Source: Clostridiaceae bacterium BL-3 (GTDB taxonomy: Bacteria; Bacillota; Clostridia; Clostridiales; Clostridiaceae). From it: a stretch of 64,000 nt of DNA. The position numbers were made by a program, and so were the translations under genes. The DNA lies in assembly GCA_902809985.1 (NCBI GenBank), contig CADDXC010000001.1:434001-498000 (forward strand). The letters run 5' to 3'. Positions 43,081 to 52,008 of this stretch are shown here, piece by piece (positions within the stretch are counted from its first letter, which is position 1; the number at the start of each line of letters is the position of its first letter). The notes under the pieces are model-generated. The model was not told the DNA's origin. It saw only the letters and a program-made list of their open reading frames with translations, and did not search any database.

Positions 43081-44395
43081 ATGACAGTGCTGCAGTAAGC
43101 GGTGGAATTACCTGTTTTTTTCTTGAGAGAATACCGGGTACATATACACTTCCGTCCTTTAGATTTACTCCAAAGGCCCTGGAAATCACATCTTTCTGTT
43201 CTCCCACTACGATTAATTCGGAACCACTCTTTAATATGTTTGTAACCATAAGTATTATCAGATCAAAATTTTCATCCTTACATTTGAATTCCATAGATTT
43301 TACTACATCATCTTTTACAGTTTTAAATCCTTCCGTATCCATAGTAGAAACTTGACCGACTCCCAGTTTTGTTTTGGAGATATTGAAAACTTTAAAGTCC
43401 TGGTTTAATATTTCTTCTGGAGTTTTTCCCTCCAGGGAAGAACCCGCTTTAAACATCTGTGTGGAAAAAGCTTCAGGCTCTATATCTGCTATAGCAGACA
43501 GTTTCTTCAGTGTTGATTTATCAATATCTGTGGAAGTAGGTGATCTGAATAAAAGAGTATCTGAAATTATGGCGGCACATAATAGCCCTGCGGTTTTCTG
43601 AGAAGGCTTTATTCCATTTTCAAAAAATCTTGAAGCCACTATGGTTGCAGTACAGCCTATCGGTTCGTTTCTAAAATATATAGGGGAACCAGTCTGTATA
43701 TCGCCTATTTTATGGTGATCCAGTACCTCCAATATCTCTGCATCTTCCAGGCCGTATACGGATTGGGCCCTTTCATTGTGATCCACAAGTATTATTTTTT
43801 TCTTTTTCTGTGATTTGAGATTATCTCTGGAAATATTTCCTATGACCTTGTTTTCGGAATCAACCACGGGATAATTTCTGTATCTTGTTTTGAGCATCAC
43901 ATCTTTTACGTTATCTATGAGATCATGGATTTTAAAAGATACTATATCGTCTTTTTTCATCACACGGTCTACGGGAGTGTTTTGAGGTATGAGTTTGGCA
44001 GCTGCATTGGCATCCAATGTATCCATATAATAGGAAGCTATGTCGGATTTGGATGCAATACCTATTAATCTGCCAGAATCATCTACTACGGGCAGAGTTT
44101 TTACACTGTTTTTACTTATCATTGCCCAGGCTGTTTTGAGAGAAGTTTTTGGAGATATAGGATTTACACTGTCAATGTCCAGATCAGAAACCTGAGGCTT
44201 TACATTTTCCACCAGTTTCTGAGGCTTAACGCCAAAATAATCCAATACAAATTTGGTTTCATTGCTTAAGTCCCCTAGTCTTATGGGAACTGCATTTACT
44301 CCCATCTTGTTTTTAAATTCTGCATAAGCTATTGAAGAACATATGGAATCTGTATCCGGGTTCTTATGTCCTGTAATGTATACAACATCATTCAT
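43079..44395 (-). CDS. ppaC: Family II manganese-dependent pyrophosphatase with CBS domains
   Basis: Protein of 438 aa. DHH domain: 'VYITGHKNPDTDSICSSIAY' and, after an insert, 'ILEVLDHHKIGDIQTG'; DHHA2 domain at the C terminus with 'SRKKQVIPPLTAAL'. The insert (about 65-190) is a pair of CBS domains ('KTLPVVDDSGRLIGIASKSD', 'YRNYPVVDSENKVIGNISRD') without the DRTGG domain some relatives carry. CBS-pyrophosphatases hydrolyse PPi and are inhibited by AMP/ADP and activated by ATP-type ligands. AGGAGG precedes the ATG. Confidence 0.94.
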   Translation of the reverse strand: MNDVVYITGHKNPDTDSICSSIAYAEFKNKMGVNAVPIRLGDLSNETKFVLDYFGVKPQKLVENVKPQVSDLDIDSVNPISPKTSLKTAWAMISKNSVKTLPVVDDSGRLIGIASKSDIASYYMDTLDANAAAKLIPQNTPVDRVMKKDDIVSFKIHDLIDNVKDVMLKTRYRNYPVVDSENKVIGNISRDNLKSQKKKKIILVDHNERAQSVYGLEDAEILEVLDHHKIGDIQTGSPIYFRNEPIGCTATIVASRFFENGIKPSQKTAGLLCAAIISDTLLFRSPTSTDIDKSTLKKLSAIADIEPEAFSTQMFKAGSSLEGKTPEEILNQDFKVFNISKTKLGVGQVSTMDTEGFKTVKDDVVKSMEFKCKDENFDLIILMVTNILKSGSELIVVGEQKDVISRAFGVNLKDGSVYVPGILSRKKQVIPPLTAALS

Positions 44396-44511
44396 AATTT
44401 TTCCTCCTAAGTATATATATGTACAAGATTAACATGCGTATATCAAGTGATTATTATGGATTAATATAAATATTATAACAAAATCCAGAATAATTATCCA
44501 CCTGTATCCAA

Positions 44512-44612
44512 TTATCAAAGTCCAGAGTTCAAATATAAATTTTGGCGGATTTTCATATTCACCGAAAATCCTCATTGAATTGAGCATTGTGAATTGTCAA
44601 TTGATAATTGTC
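44512..44612 (+). repeat. Dispersed hairpin repeat, copy 7 (decayed)
   Basis: Flank atcaaagtccagagttcaaa, decayed hairpin GGATTTTC (44547-44554) / GAAAATCC (44564-44571), tail tcattgaattgagcattgtg and on to ttgataattgtc. It lies between the pyrophosphatase and Ca2+ ATPase genes, both transcribed away from it. Confidence 0.75.
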
Positions 44613-44680
44613 ATAATAGCACACAAAGGGGGCATATATTTAATTAACGTAAAGAGAATAATTACTTTGGAGGGGTAAAG

Positions 44681-47233
44681 TTGATTAATGAAAGAGAGAT
44701 AGAAGGCGGGCTCACCCAGATTGAAGCTGAGAGAAGACTAAAAAAATACGGACCCAATAGCATTGAAAAGAAAAAGGGAATATCTCCCGTAAAAATATTT
44801 TTTTCTCAATTCAATGATTTTATAACCTGGATTCTTATAGTTGCCACTGTAATATCCGGATTTATGGGGGAAAAAGCAGATGCGATAACTATTCTTATTA
44901 TCATAATTATGAATGCTATACTGGGTTTTGTTCAGGAATTTAAAACTGAGAGATCCTTAGAAACTTTAAAAGAACTGGCTTCTCCCACCTCGAAGGTTCT
45001 TAGAGACGGTAAAATTAAGATCATAAACGCCCAAGAGCTTGTAATAGGAGATGTAATATTTTTAGAATCCGGTGATAAGGTGCCGGCAGACTGCATTTTG
45101 CTGTCTAAAAGCAATTTTATGGTAGATGAATCCCTTTTGACGGGAGAATCGGAAGGTGTGGAAAAAAGCAGTTCAGGAAAGAACAATTCTATATATATGG
45201 GAACTGTAGTTATTAAGGGAAAGGGTAAAGCCAGAGTAGTACAGACGGGAATGGAAACTGAAATGGGGAAGATAGCGGGCATGCTTCAGGATATTGAAAA
45301 GGACAGATCTCCTCTTAAAGAAAAATTGGCATCCCTCGGGAAAGTGCTTGTAGTAATATGTATAGCAATATGTATTATAGTGACTTTAACCGGTGTCTGG
45401 AGAGGGCAGGACAAGTATGAGATGTTTCTGGTAGGGGTGAGTTTGGCGGTAGCAGCTATTCCAGAGGGACTTGCAGCTATAGTTACTGTTGCACTGGCTC
45501 TTGGAGTATCCAGGATGTTAAAGAGGAATGCCCTTGTGAGAAAACTGCCTGCAGTTGAAACTCTGGGATGTACTTCCATAATATGCAGTGATAAGACAGG
45601 TACCCTTACTGAAAATAAGATGACTGTAAAGGCTCTGTATTTCAATGGGAAAATACGCAAGACCGATGGAGGGGCCTTTTCTGAGAATATGACGATGAAA
45701 AAGGCTTTTACATATTGCAACGATTGCAATTTTGACATAAAAAAAGATGATATTTCGGAGGCACTTATGGGGGATCCTACGGAAACAGCTTTAATAAAAG
45801 CATTTTTTACAGATGGTAAAACCTTAAAAAAATTCCTGGATAGAGCTGAAAGAGTTTATGACATACCTTTTGATTCTGATAGAAAAATGATGTCTGTCAT
45901 AATGAAAGAAGGAGTTAAAAAAGTATGTTATGTAAAAGGTGCACCTGAAAGGGTCATTAATAAATGCAGCTATATATTGGATAGAGGACAGGTTAAACTG
46001 TTGACATCCAATGAAAAAAGAAAAGTTTTAAGAGCAGTGGAAAATATGACTTCAAATGCCTTAAGATGCATAGCAGGTGCTTATAAGGACAGCGGGATAA
46101 TTGCCGGGAGATCACTGGAGAGTAATTTGATTTTTATAGGGGTAGCTGGAATTATAGATCCGCCTAGGAAAGAGGCAAAAGATGCTGTATTAAAATGTAA
46201 GCTGGCAGGTATAAGACCTATTATGATAACGGGGGATCATAAAAATACAGCTTTTGCCATTGGAAAAGAGCTGGATATATGCAGCTCACAATCTCAGGTT
46301 ATAACGGGAGAAGAATTGGATAAATTAAGTGATAGAGAACTTTTTGACAGAATACAGCATATTTCTATATTTGCCAGGGTAAATCCAGGGCATAAACTTA
46401 GAATAGTTAAAGCTTTTAAAGCTAAAAATAATATTGTGGCCATGACAGGAGACGGCGTAAATGATGCTCCTGCAGTAAAAGAAGCGGATATTGGAATTTG
46501 CATGGGAATTTCAGGTACGGATGTAACCAAGGAAGCATCCTCCATGATACTTTTAGATGATAATTTTGCCACTATAGTATCGGCAGTGGAAGAAGGAAGA
46601 GTTATTTATGACAATATAAGAAAATTCATAAGATATCTGCTGTCCTGTAATCTGGGAGAAGTTTTAACAATGCTTTTGACTTCTATATTTTACCTGGATA
46701 CACCTCTTTTACCCATACAGATACTCATGGTGAATTTAGCCACGGATGGACTGCCTGCCATAGCTCTTGGAGTAGATCCGCCGGAAGGAGATATAATGAG
46801 TGGAAAGCCAAGGGCCAAAAATGAAAGCATATTTGCAAGGGGTCTTAGTGAAAAGATCATTGTAAGGGGGGCACTTATTGGAGTGTGTACGGTGCTTGCC
46901 TTTGTAATAGGTCTGTATTTGGGTTTTGGTCTTAAAACAGCAAGAACCATGGCACTTTGTACTCTTATTATATCCCAGCTGATACATGTATTTGAATGTA
47001 GATCTGAAAAACATTCTATATTCCAGATAAGTTTATTCACCAATATATATCTCTTAGCTGCAGTTGCCACATCCATAGCCATGCTTTTGTGCACAGTATA
47101 TATACCGTTTTTGCAGATGGTTTTTCATACTTCGGCACTTATGATTTCACAATGGTTTATAGTTCTATTTTTCTCTGGCATAATTGCATTTATGAATAGC
47201 TTGTATTTATATTTTAAATCAGATAATGCTTAA
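44681..47233 (+). CDS. Calcium-translocating P-type ATPase (SERCA-like)
   Basis: Protein of 850 aa with a TTG start (GGAGGGG upstream). Phosphorylation motif 'CSDKTGTLTENKMTV', actuator 'LTGES', nucleotide site 'VKGAPERV', hinge 'MTGDGVNDAPAVKEADIG'. Membrane residues for Ca2+ in SERCA are kept: PEGL in M4 ('AVAAIPEGLAAIVTVALA'), Asn and Glu in M5 ('SCNLGEVLTML') and N..TD in M6 ('MVNLATDGLPAIALG'). This supports Ca2+ export; Mn2+ transport is possible in relatives. About ten membrane segments. Confidence 0.94.
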   Translation: MINEREIEGGLTQIEAERRLKKYGPNSIEKKKGISPVKIFFSQFNDFITWILIVATVISGFMGEKADAITILIIIIMNAILGFVQEFKTERSLETLKELASPTSKVLRDGKIKIINAQELVIGDVIFLESGDKVPADCILLSKSNFMVDESLLTGESEGVEKSSSGKNNSIYMGTVVIKGKGKARVVQTGMETEMGKIAGMLQDIEKDRSPLKEKLASLGKVLVVICIAICIIVTLTGVWRGQDKYEMFLVGVSLAVAAIPEGLAAIVTVALALGVSRMLKRNALVRKLPAVETLGCTSIICSDKTGTLTENKMTVKALYFNGKIRKTDGGAFSENMTMKKAFTYCNDCNFDIKKDDISEALMGDPTETALIKAFFTDGKTLKKFLDRAERVYDIPFDSDRKMMSVIMKEGVKKVCYVKGAPERVINKCSYILDRGQVKLLTSNEKRKVLRAVENMTSNALRCIAGAYKDSGIIAGRSLESNLIFIGVAGIIDPPRKEAKDAVLKCKLAGIRPIMITGDHKNTAFAIGKELDICSSQSQVITGEELDKLSDRELFDRIQHISIFARVNPGHKLRIVKAFKAKNNIVAMTGDGVNDAPAVKEADIGICMGISGTDVTKEASSMILLDDNFATIVSAVEEGRVIYDNIRKFIRYLLSCNLGEVLTMLLTSIFYLDTPLLPIQILMVNLATDGLPAIALGVDPPEGDIMSGKPRAKNESIFARGLSEKIIVRGALIGVCTVLAFVIGLYLGFGLKTARTMALCTLIISQLIHVFECRSEKHSIFQISLFTNIYLLAAVATSIAMLLCTVYIPFLQMVFHTSALMISQWFIVLFFSGIIAFMNSLYLYFKSDNA

Positions 47234-47360
47234 ATCGGACATGATTCAGTTGTATTAAAATTTTATTCACATTTACCAAATTGTAATTAAAAGCTGCTGT
47301 AAATTATCATATTTGTTATACAGGTAATACAGAGTAGGTTATAAAGTTAAATAAAAACGT

Positions 47361-47410
47361 AAAAAATTAAAAAATCAAAAAATTACAATAGTTGATTTTT
47401 TAATTTTTTT
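47361..47410 (+). terminator. AT-rich terminator after the Ca2+ ATPase gene
   Basis: A 17-bp AT-rich inverted repeat (47361-47377 and 47393-47409) ending in a T-run; weak in GC but with perfect arms. Confidence 0.65.
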
Positions 47411-47459
47411 ATGCTGAAATGTAGATAAGCATTATAATGTGAGTGAACATTATTTTATA

Positions 47460-47490
47460 AATACCAGATCGAAATAGATGTTTTGGTATT
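47460..47490 (+). promoter_or_regulatory. Hairpin just before the pepD ribosome site
   Basis: AATACCA (47460-47466) pairs with TGGTATT (47484-47490) over 7 bp with a 17-base loop, immediately before aggaggag. It could affect translation of pepD; its role is unproven. Confidence 0.35.
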
Positions 47491-47505
47491 AGGAGGAGAT
47501 CATAA

Positions 47506-48969
47506 ATGGGAGATAGGATATTGGAAAACGTTGAACCTGTTGAAGTATTTAGGTATTTCGAGGAAATCAGCAATATTCCAAGAGGTTCAGGTAATGAAAG
47601 GGAAATCAGTGATTATTTAGTTTCCTTTGCAAAAAAACATAACCTGTATGTTATACAGGATGAGGCGTTGAATGTGGTTGTAAAAAAACCAGGTTCTAGA
47701 GGATATGAAAACAGCCCAGGTGTAATAATTCAGGGACATATGGATATGGTCTGTGAGAAAAAATCGGGAATAGAACATGATTTTATGAAAGATCCCATTA
47801 AATTGAAAGTAGCAGATGATATGTTATACGCAGCAGGGACAACTCTTGGAGGAGACGATGGCATAGCAGTTGCCATGGGACTGGCAGTTCTAGCCTCGGA
47901 GAATATAGACCATCCGCCAATTGAATTGGTGGTTACTACTTCTGAGGAAACAGGAATGGATGGAGCGCTGGCACTGGATCCTAAAAATGTGTCTGGCAAG
48001 ACACTTATAAATATAGATTCAGAGGAAGAGGGGATACTTCTTGTAAGCTGTGCCGGCGGATGTTCCGCAAGGACAAGTATTCCAATAGCGTGGAAAAATA
48101 TAGATAAAAATTTTGTTCCCTATGTCCTTGAAATTGAAGGATTGAAAGGCGGCCATTCTGGTTCGGAAATACACAAGGGAAGAGCTAATTCAAACAAACT
48201 GTTGGCCCGTCTGCTTAAAAGCCTTAGTTCTAAAATAAACTTTAATATGAGTTCTATAGAGGGAGGTTCAAAGCACAATGCAATTGCCCGTGAAGCCAAA
48301 GCTGTCATATGTGTGAATAAGAGAGATGAATCCCTATTAAAAGAGGAAGTTTCCAATTTGGAAAAAATATTTAAAGCTGAATTTAAAACTGCTGATCCAG
48401 ATTTAAAAGTCAATTTAAAGGCTGCGGAAGAAATTCCAAAGAGAGTTATGTCTGCAGAAACTTCAGAAAATATAGTAAATTTCCTGTATTTGATTCCAAA
48501 TGGAGTTCAGAGTATGAGCATGGATATAGAGGGACTGGTGGAGAGCTCGCTGAACCTGGGAGTAGTTCAAACCAAAGAGAATGGTGTTGAAGCCATAAGT
48601 TCAATAAGAAGTTCTGTGGGGAGCATAAAGGAAAATATACTTAATACCATAATTGCCACAGCTGATCTCAACAATGGAAAAGTAACCGTGGAAGCAGCTT
48701 ACCCTGAATGGAAATACAATCCTGACTCAAAGATAAGAGAAGTTTTTATAGACGTATATGAAAGATTATTTGGTAAAAAACCTCTGGTAACTGCAATTCA
48801 TGCAGGACTTGAATGTGCACTTTTTGAAGAAAAATTTAATGGGCAGCTGGATATGATATCTTTTGGACCAACTATGTTTGGAGTTCATACTGCAGATGAA
48901 CATTTGAGTATACCTTCTACACAGAGAACATGGAAATATCTAGTACAAGTTTTGAAATCTCTTAAATAA
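47506..48969 (+). CDS. pepD: Aminoacyl-histidine dipeptidase PepD (M20)
   Basis: Protein of 487 aa, normal for PepD. Metal and catalytic motifs of peptidase family M20 are present: 'IIQGHMDMVCEK' (HxD), 'TTLGGDDGIAVAMGLA', 'VVTTSEETGMDGALAL', 'GLKGGHSGSEIHKGRAN', and a late His in 'TAIHAGLECALFEEKF'. It splits Xaa-His and other dipeptides in the cytoplasm. GGAGGAG precedes the ATG. An oligopeptide transporter gene follows 66 bases later, so import and hydrolysis of peptides may be linked. Confidence 0.94.
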   Translation: MGDRILENVEPVEVFRYFEEISNIPRGSGNEREISDYLVSFAKKHNLYVIQDEALNVVVKKPGSRGYENSPGVIIQGHMDMVCEKKSGIEHDFMKDPIKLKVADDMLYAAGTTLGGDDGIAVAMGLAVLASENIDHPPIELVVTTSEETGMDGALALDPKNVSGKTLINIDSEEEGILLVSCAGGCSARTSIPIAWKNIDKNFVPYVLEIEGLKGGHSGSEIHKGRANSNKLLARLLKSLSSKINFNMSSIEGGSKHNAIAREAKAVICVNKRDESLLKEEVSNLEKIFKAEFKTADPDLKVNLKAAEEIPKRVMSAETSENIVNFLYLIPNGVQSMSMDIEGLVESSLNLGVVQTKENGVEAISSIRSSVGSIKENILNTIIATADLNNGKVTVEAAYPEWKYNPDSKIREVFIDVYERLFGKKPLVTAIHAGLECALFEEKFNGQLDMISFGPTMFGVHTADEHLSIPSTQRTWKYLVQVLKSLK

Positions 48970-48975
48970 ATTTTA

Positions 48976-48996
48976 ATATCACTGTAATTGTGATAT
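48976..48996 (+). promoter_or_regulatory. Inverted repeat between pepD and the OPT transporter gene
   Basis: ATATCAC (48976-48982) and GTGATAT (48990-48996) with a 7-base gap; the right arm runs into TATAATT, a possible -10 box. It could be an operator for a separate OPT promoter. Confidence 0.4.
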
Positions 48997-49035
48997 AATT
49001 ATCAATTGTGACTATAAAAGGAGGTCCATAATTAT

Positions 49036-50955
49036 ATGAATAAAAAATTATCTAAAGGTGCGTACGGCGGCATAGCTGGCAGAGATTATGTTCCGTACGT
49101 TTCCAGCGGTTCTAAATCCGGTGGAAATACTGCTGTATTAATAATCGGTATTATTCTAGCTGTACTATTTGCAGCATCTACTGCCTATTCAGGTATGAAA
49201 GCAGGACTTACAGTTGCCGCCGGTATACCTGGTTCCATATTGGGTTCTGTATTTATAGCTGTATTTGCCAAACAAAAGGGTATCCTCGGCAAAAACCTGC
49301 TTCAGGGTATGTCAAGCGGTGGAGAATCCATTGCCAGTGGTATGATATTTGTTTTGCCGGCAGTCCTTCTGATAGGTTCAAAAGTTTCTTTTCTGGAAGG
49401 TTTTGTTGTCGGTGTGGGCGGAGCACTGTTTGGTATAGGAATAGCTTCCCTTGTTTACAATTATCTGATAGTTGAGGAACACGGCAAGCTGATGTATCCT
49501 GAGTCAATGGCCATATCTGAGACACTTGTTGCTTCAGAAGGTGCCAAGGAATCAATCAAGTACATGGGAATCGGATTTGGAATAGGAGGTATTTTAACTG
49601 TTTTAACCAGTTCATTTCTAAATGTGGCTAACAATGTTGTAAGCTATGTAAATGAATCATTCTACAAGTGGAAATTTGAAATTGAAGTCAATCCGTTGTT
49701 ATTAGGTATAGGGTTCATAGTTGGCATGGAAGTATCTTTGACCATGTTTGCCGGATCTCTATTATCTAATTTTGCTGTTATGCCTTTAATAGGTTACTTT
49801 GCTTCTCTGGGACAAGGTGGTCCATCTGTATGGAATGATCCCAGTGTCACAGTAAATGCCATGCAGGTCAAAGATATAGCAGGCAGTTATGTGAAATATA
49901 TAGGGGCAGGTATGATGCTCTCCGGCGGCTTGATAAGCGCAATAAGGCTTATACCAACCATAGGATCTTCTATAAAGGCAACCCTCAATGCTAAGTCTTC
50001 AAAGGGTGCCGGAAGCTCCTCTGCTGAAAATCTTATATTGATTGGCGGTGTATTAATAGGATTTATAGGTGGTTTTCTGGTATCCGGTGGCAACATAGCA
50101 ATGGCAGTAATTGTTTCTATTTTATCACTGTTATTATCAATGCTGTTTGTTATAGTTTCCGGCCGTTTAACTGGTACTATAGGAACTTCTAATCTTCCTG
50201 TATCTGGTATGACTATAGCTTCTCTGGTTATTGTGACATTATTATTTGTAGGAATGGGATGGAAAAGCATTGGAGACAACAGGTCTCTGCTATTATTTGG
50301 TACATTTATAGTTACTGCTATAGCTGCAGCCGGAGGCTACTGTCAGTCACAAAAAGTTACTTTTATAGTTGGCGGTGACAGAAATGAGATGCAGAAATAT
50401 TTTGCCGTAGCCAGTATAGTTGGTGTTGCAGTAGTTACCGGTGTTATACTATTACTTTCAAGTCAGCTTGCAATGACTGGCGATAATGTGCCCTTTGCAC
50501 TGCCTCAAGCTAATTTGATGTCGACATTGACTGCAGGTATAATGTCAAGTAAATTACCCTGGGTTATGATAATTGTCGGTGCTGTTATGGGAGGCGTGCT
50601 GTTCCTGTTAAAACTTCCTGTGATGACTGTTGCTATAGGATTTTATTTACCTATATCCACGACTTCTATAATACTGATAGGTGCAATTGTCCGTTTATTT
50701 GTAGAAAGAAGTTCTAAAACTGAGAAGGAAAAAGAGGCTAAGGTTTCCAATGGTGTAAGCTTATCCTCCGGGCTTGTTGCCGGTGGATCTATAATAGGAC
50801 TTATCGGTATAATACTTCAGGTATCAGGCGTTATAAAAGGGAATGGCCCAAGTGGGTTTGCCTCTACTAATGGAATGGCATTTATAATGTTGATAGTTCT
50901 TGTAATAGCCTCCGTGGTACCTATACTGAGAAGTAAAGTGAAAGATGTTGAATAA
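49036..50955 (+). CDS. OPT-family oligopeptide transporter
   Basis: Protein of 639 aa with about 14-16 membrane segments and Gly-rich helices. Family marks are 'AYSGMKAGLTVAAGIPGSIL', 'MYPESMAISETLVASEGAKE' and 'LPVMTVAIGFYLPISTTSII'. Bacterial OPT proteins are thought to import short peptides (or metal chelates) with protons. AAAGGAGG precedes the ATG. It lies between pepD and a PqqD-like gene, whose start overlaps its last codons by 11 bases. Confidence 0.93.
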   Translation: MNKKLSKGAYGGIAGRDYVPYVSSGSKSGGNTAVLIIGIILAVLFAASTAYSGMKAGLTVAAGIPGSILGSVFIAVFAKQKGILGKNLLQGMSSGGESIASGMIFVLPAVLLIGSKVSFLEGFVVGVGGALFGIGIASLVYNYLIVEEHGKLMYPESMAISETLVASEGAKESIKYMGIGFGIGGILTVLTSSFLNVANNVVSYVNESFYKWKFEIEVNPLLLGIGFIVGMEVSLTMFAGSLLSNFAVMPLIGYFASLGQGGPSVWNDPSVTVNAMQVKDIAGSYVKYIGAGMMLSGGLISAIRLIPTIGSSIKATLNAKSSKGAGSSSAENLILIGGVLIGFIGGFLVSGGNIAMAVIVSILSLLLSMLFVIVSGRLTGTIGTSNLPVSGMTIASLVIVTLLFVGMGWKSIGDNRSLLLFGTFIVTAIAAAGGYCQSQKVTFIVGGDRNEMQKYFAVASIVGVAVVTGVILLLSSQLAMTGDNVPFALPQANLMSTLTAGIMSSKLPWVMIIVGAVMGGVLFLLKLPVMTVAIGFYLPISTTSIILIGAIVRLFVERSSKTEKEKEAKVSNGVSLSSGLVAGGSIIGLIGIILQVSGVIKGNGPSGFASTNGMAFIMLIVLVIASVVPILRSKVKDVE

Positions 50956-51295
50956 CGGTAAAGAGGCTTTGAATATAATATTTAAAATTTCGGATAACCT
51001 GAAATATGAAGTTGATAAAGAGGGCATTGTGACCATATTTGAAAAACAGGATCATAGGATTCAAAAGTTTTTTAGGAAACTTGAATTCAGAATTCCGGAA
51101 TATAAAAAAATTACTATGGATAAGTACGGAAGTTATGTATTTCTGCAGATAGACGGTACTAGAACTGTAAAAGATATTGGGAAAAATCTGGAGGTAAAGT
51201 ACGGCGATAAAGTTTATCCACTCTATGAAAGGTTATTGTTGTTTTTAAATCATATTGAGGTCAATTGTCATTATATAGAAAAAGCAAATCTGTAA
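50945..51295 (+). CDS. PqqD-like protein coupled to the OPT transporter
   Basis: Protein of 116 aa. The C-terminal ~75 residues resemble the PqqD/RiPP-recognition fold: 'MDKYGSYVFLQIDGTRTVKD', 'IGKNLEVKYGDKVYPLYERL', 'LLFLNHIEVNCHYIEK'. The N-terminal ~40 residues are charged and match nothing I know. PqqD domains normally bind the leader of a ribosomally made peptide and present it to a maturase; no radical-SAM or other maturase is near. The overlap with the OPT gene implies a shared function, perhaps as a transporter accessory. Confidence 0.8.
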   Translation: MLNNGKEALNIIFKISDNLKYEVDKEGIVTIFEKQDHRIQKFFRKLEFRIPEYKKITMDKYGSYVFLQIDGTRTVKDIGKNLEVKYGDKVYPLYERLLLFLNHIEVNCHYIEKANL

Positions 51296-51296
51296 T

Positions 51297-51335
51297 AAAA
51301 AAGATGGCACTACATTGTAGCTGCCATCTTTTTTT
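51297..51335. terminator. Terminator after the peptide operon
   Basis: AAAAAAGATGGCA pairs with TGCCATCTTTTTTT across an inner part TACA/GTAG-like stem; A-run and T-run on both sides make it likely bidirectional, serving the convergent 142-aa gene too. Confidence 0.88.
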
Positions 51336-51346
51336 GCATCATTAAG

Positions 51347-51775
51347 CTATTTAAATCGTTGAACTCTTCTCTGTACTTTAGGTATCTTACCTTCTATAGG
51401 CACGAGATCTTTTTTGGTGGACATATTTCTTATATTCAAGAGCTGTATAAATTCTCTCTTCTCTTTTTCCTTTCCTTTGCTTTTCTTTACTTTTCTACTC
51501 TTGAGGCCTTGAATTAAGACCAGATTTCCCTGGTTTACAGATATAAAATCAGGTTTTTTAAACCATCTATTTTTACTATAGGAACACCTGACTATGTTTC
51601 TGCTCCTTTCAGGTCTTACAAGGAGAGTTACTGATAATTTATTGAATATCCACAGTATAGTTTTTCTAGTTATTTTGGCAGATACCACAGTTCCCTGTAC
51701 TTGTGTCAATCTGTCACCATATTTTTTTAAATAAGATTTTGTGTAATAGTGCGCAATTTTATCTTTAAGACTCAT
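51347..51775 (-). CDS. Small basic protein of unknown function
   Basis: Protein of 142 aa, strongly basic (Lys/Arg throughout, 'LKSRKVKKSKGKEKEKREF'). It has beta-prone stretches 'VQGTVVSAKITRKTILWIF' and 'NQGNLVLIQGL' that could make an OB-like fold, and no membrane segment. I do not recognise the family. It is monocistronic and convergent with the peptide operon; the 230 bases upstream are very AT-rich. Nucleic acid binding is possible from charge only. Confidence 0.65.
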   Translation of the reverse strand: MSLKDKIAHYYTKSYLKKYGDRLTQVQGTVVSAKITRKTILWIFNKLSVTLLVRPERSRNIVRCSYSKNRWFKKPDFISVNQGNLVLIQGLKSRKVKKSKGKEKEKREFIQLLNIRNMSTKKDLVPIEGKIPKVQRRVQRFK

Positions 51776-52008
51776 GTATATACAAACTCCTTCATTACTT
51801 TATTTTTATATTAAGTAAAAATTTTTATATATATATATTGCATAAAAAATTTGATTATATTATACCATAGTATATTTGTTTTTTAAAATATAACCTTTAA
51901 CTTTTATTATTGTTTACATAAAAGGTATATATACTTATTTTTAAAATTCGTTCCTAAATATGACCTTTAAGAATATTATTATATTAAGCACTTAAAAGGA
52001 GGAAGAAT

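Noticed and set aside
7598-44571. GATTTTCGGC hairpins as ordinary rho-independent terminators
   Set aside because: No T-run follows the stems, the copies share flanks and tails beyond the hairpin, and several lie inside operons where termination would be harmful.
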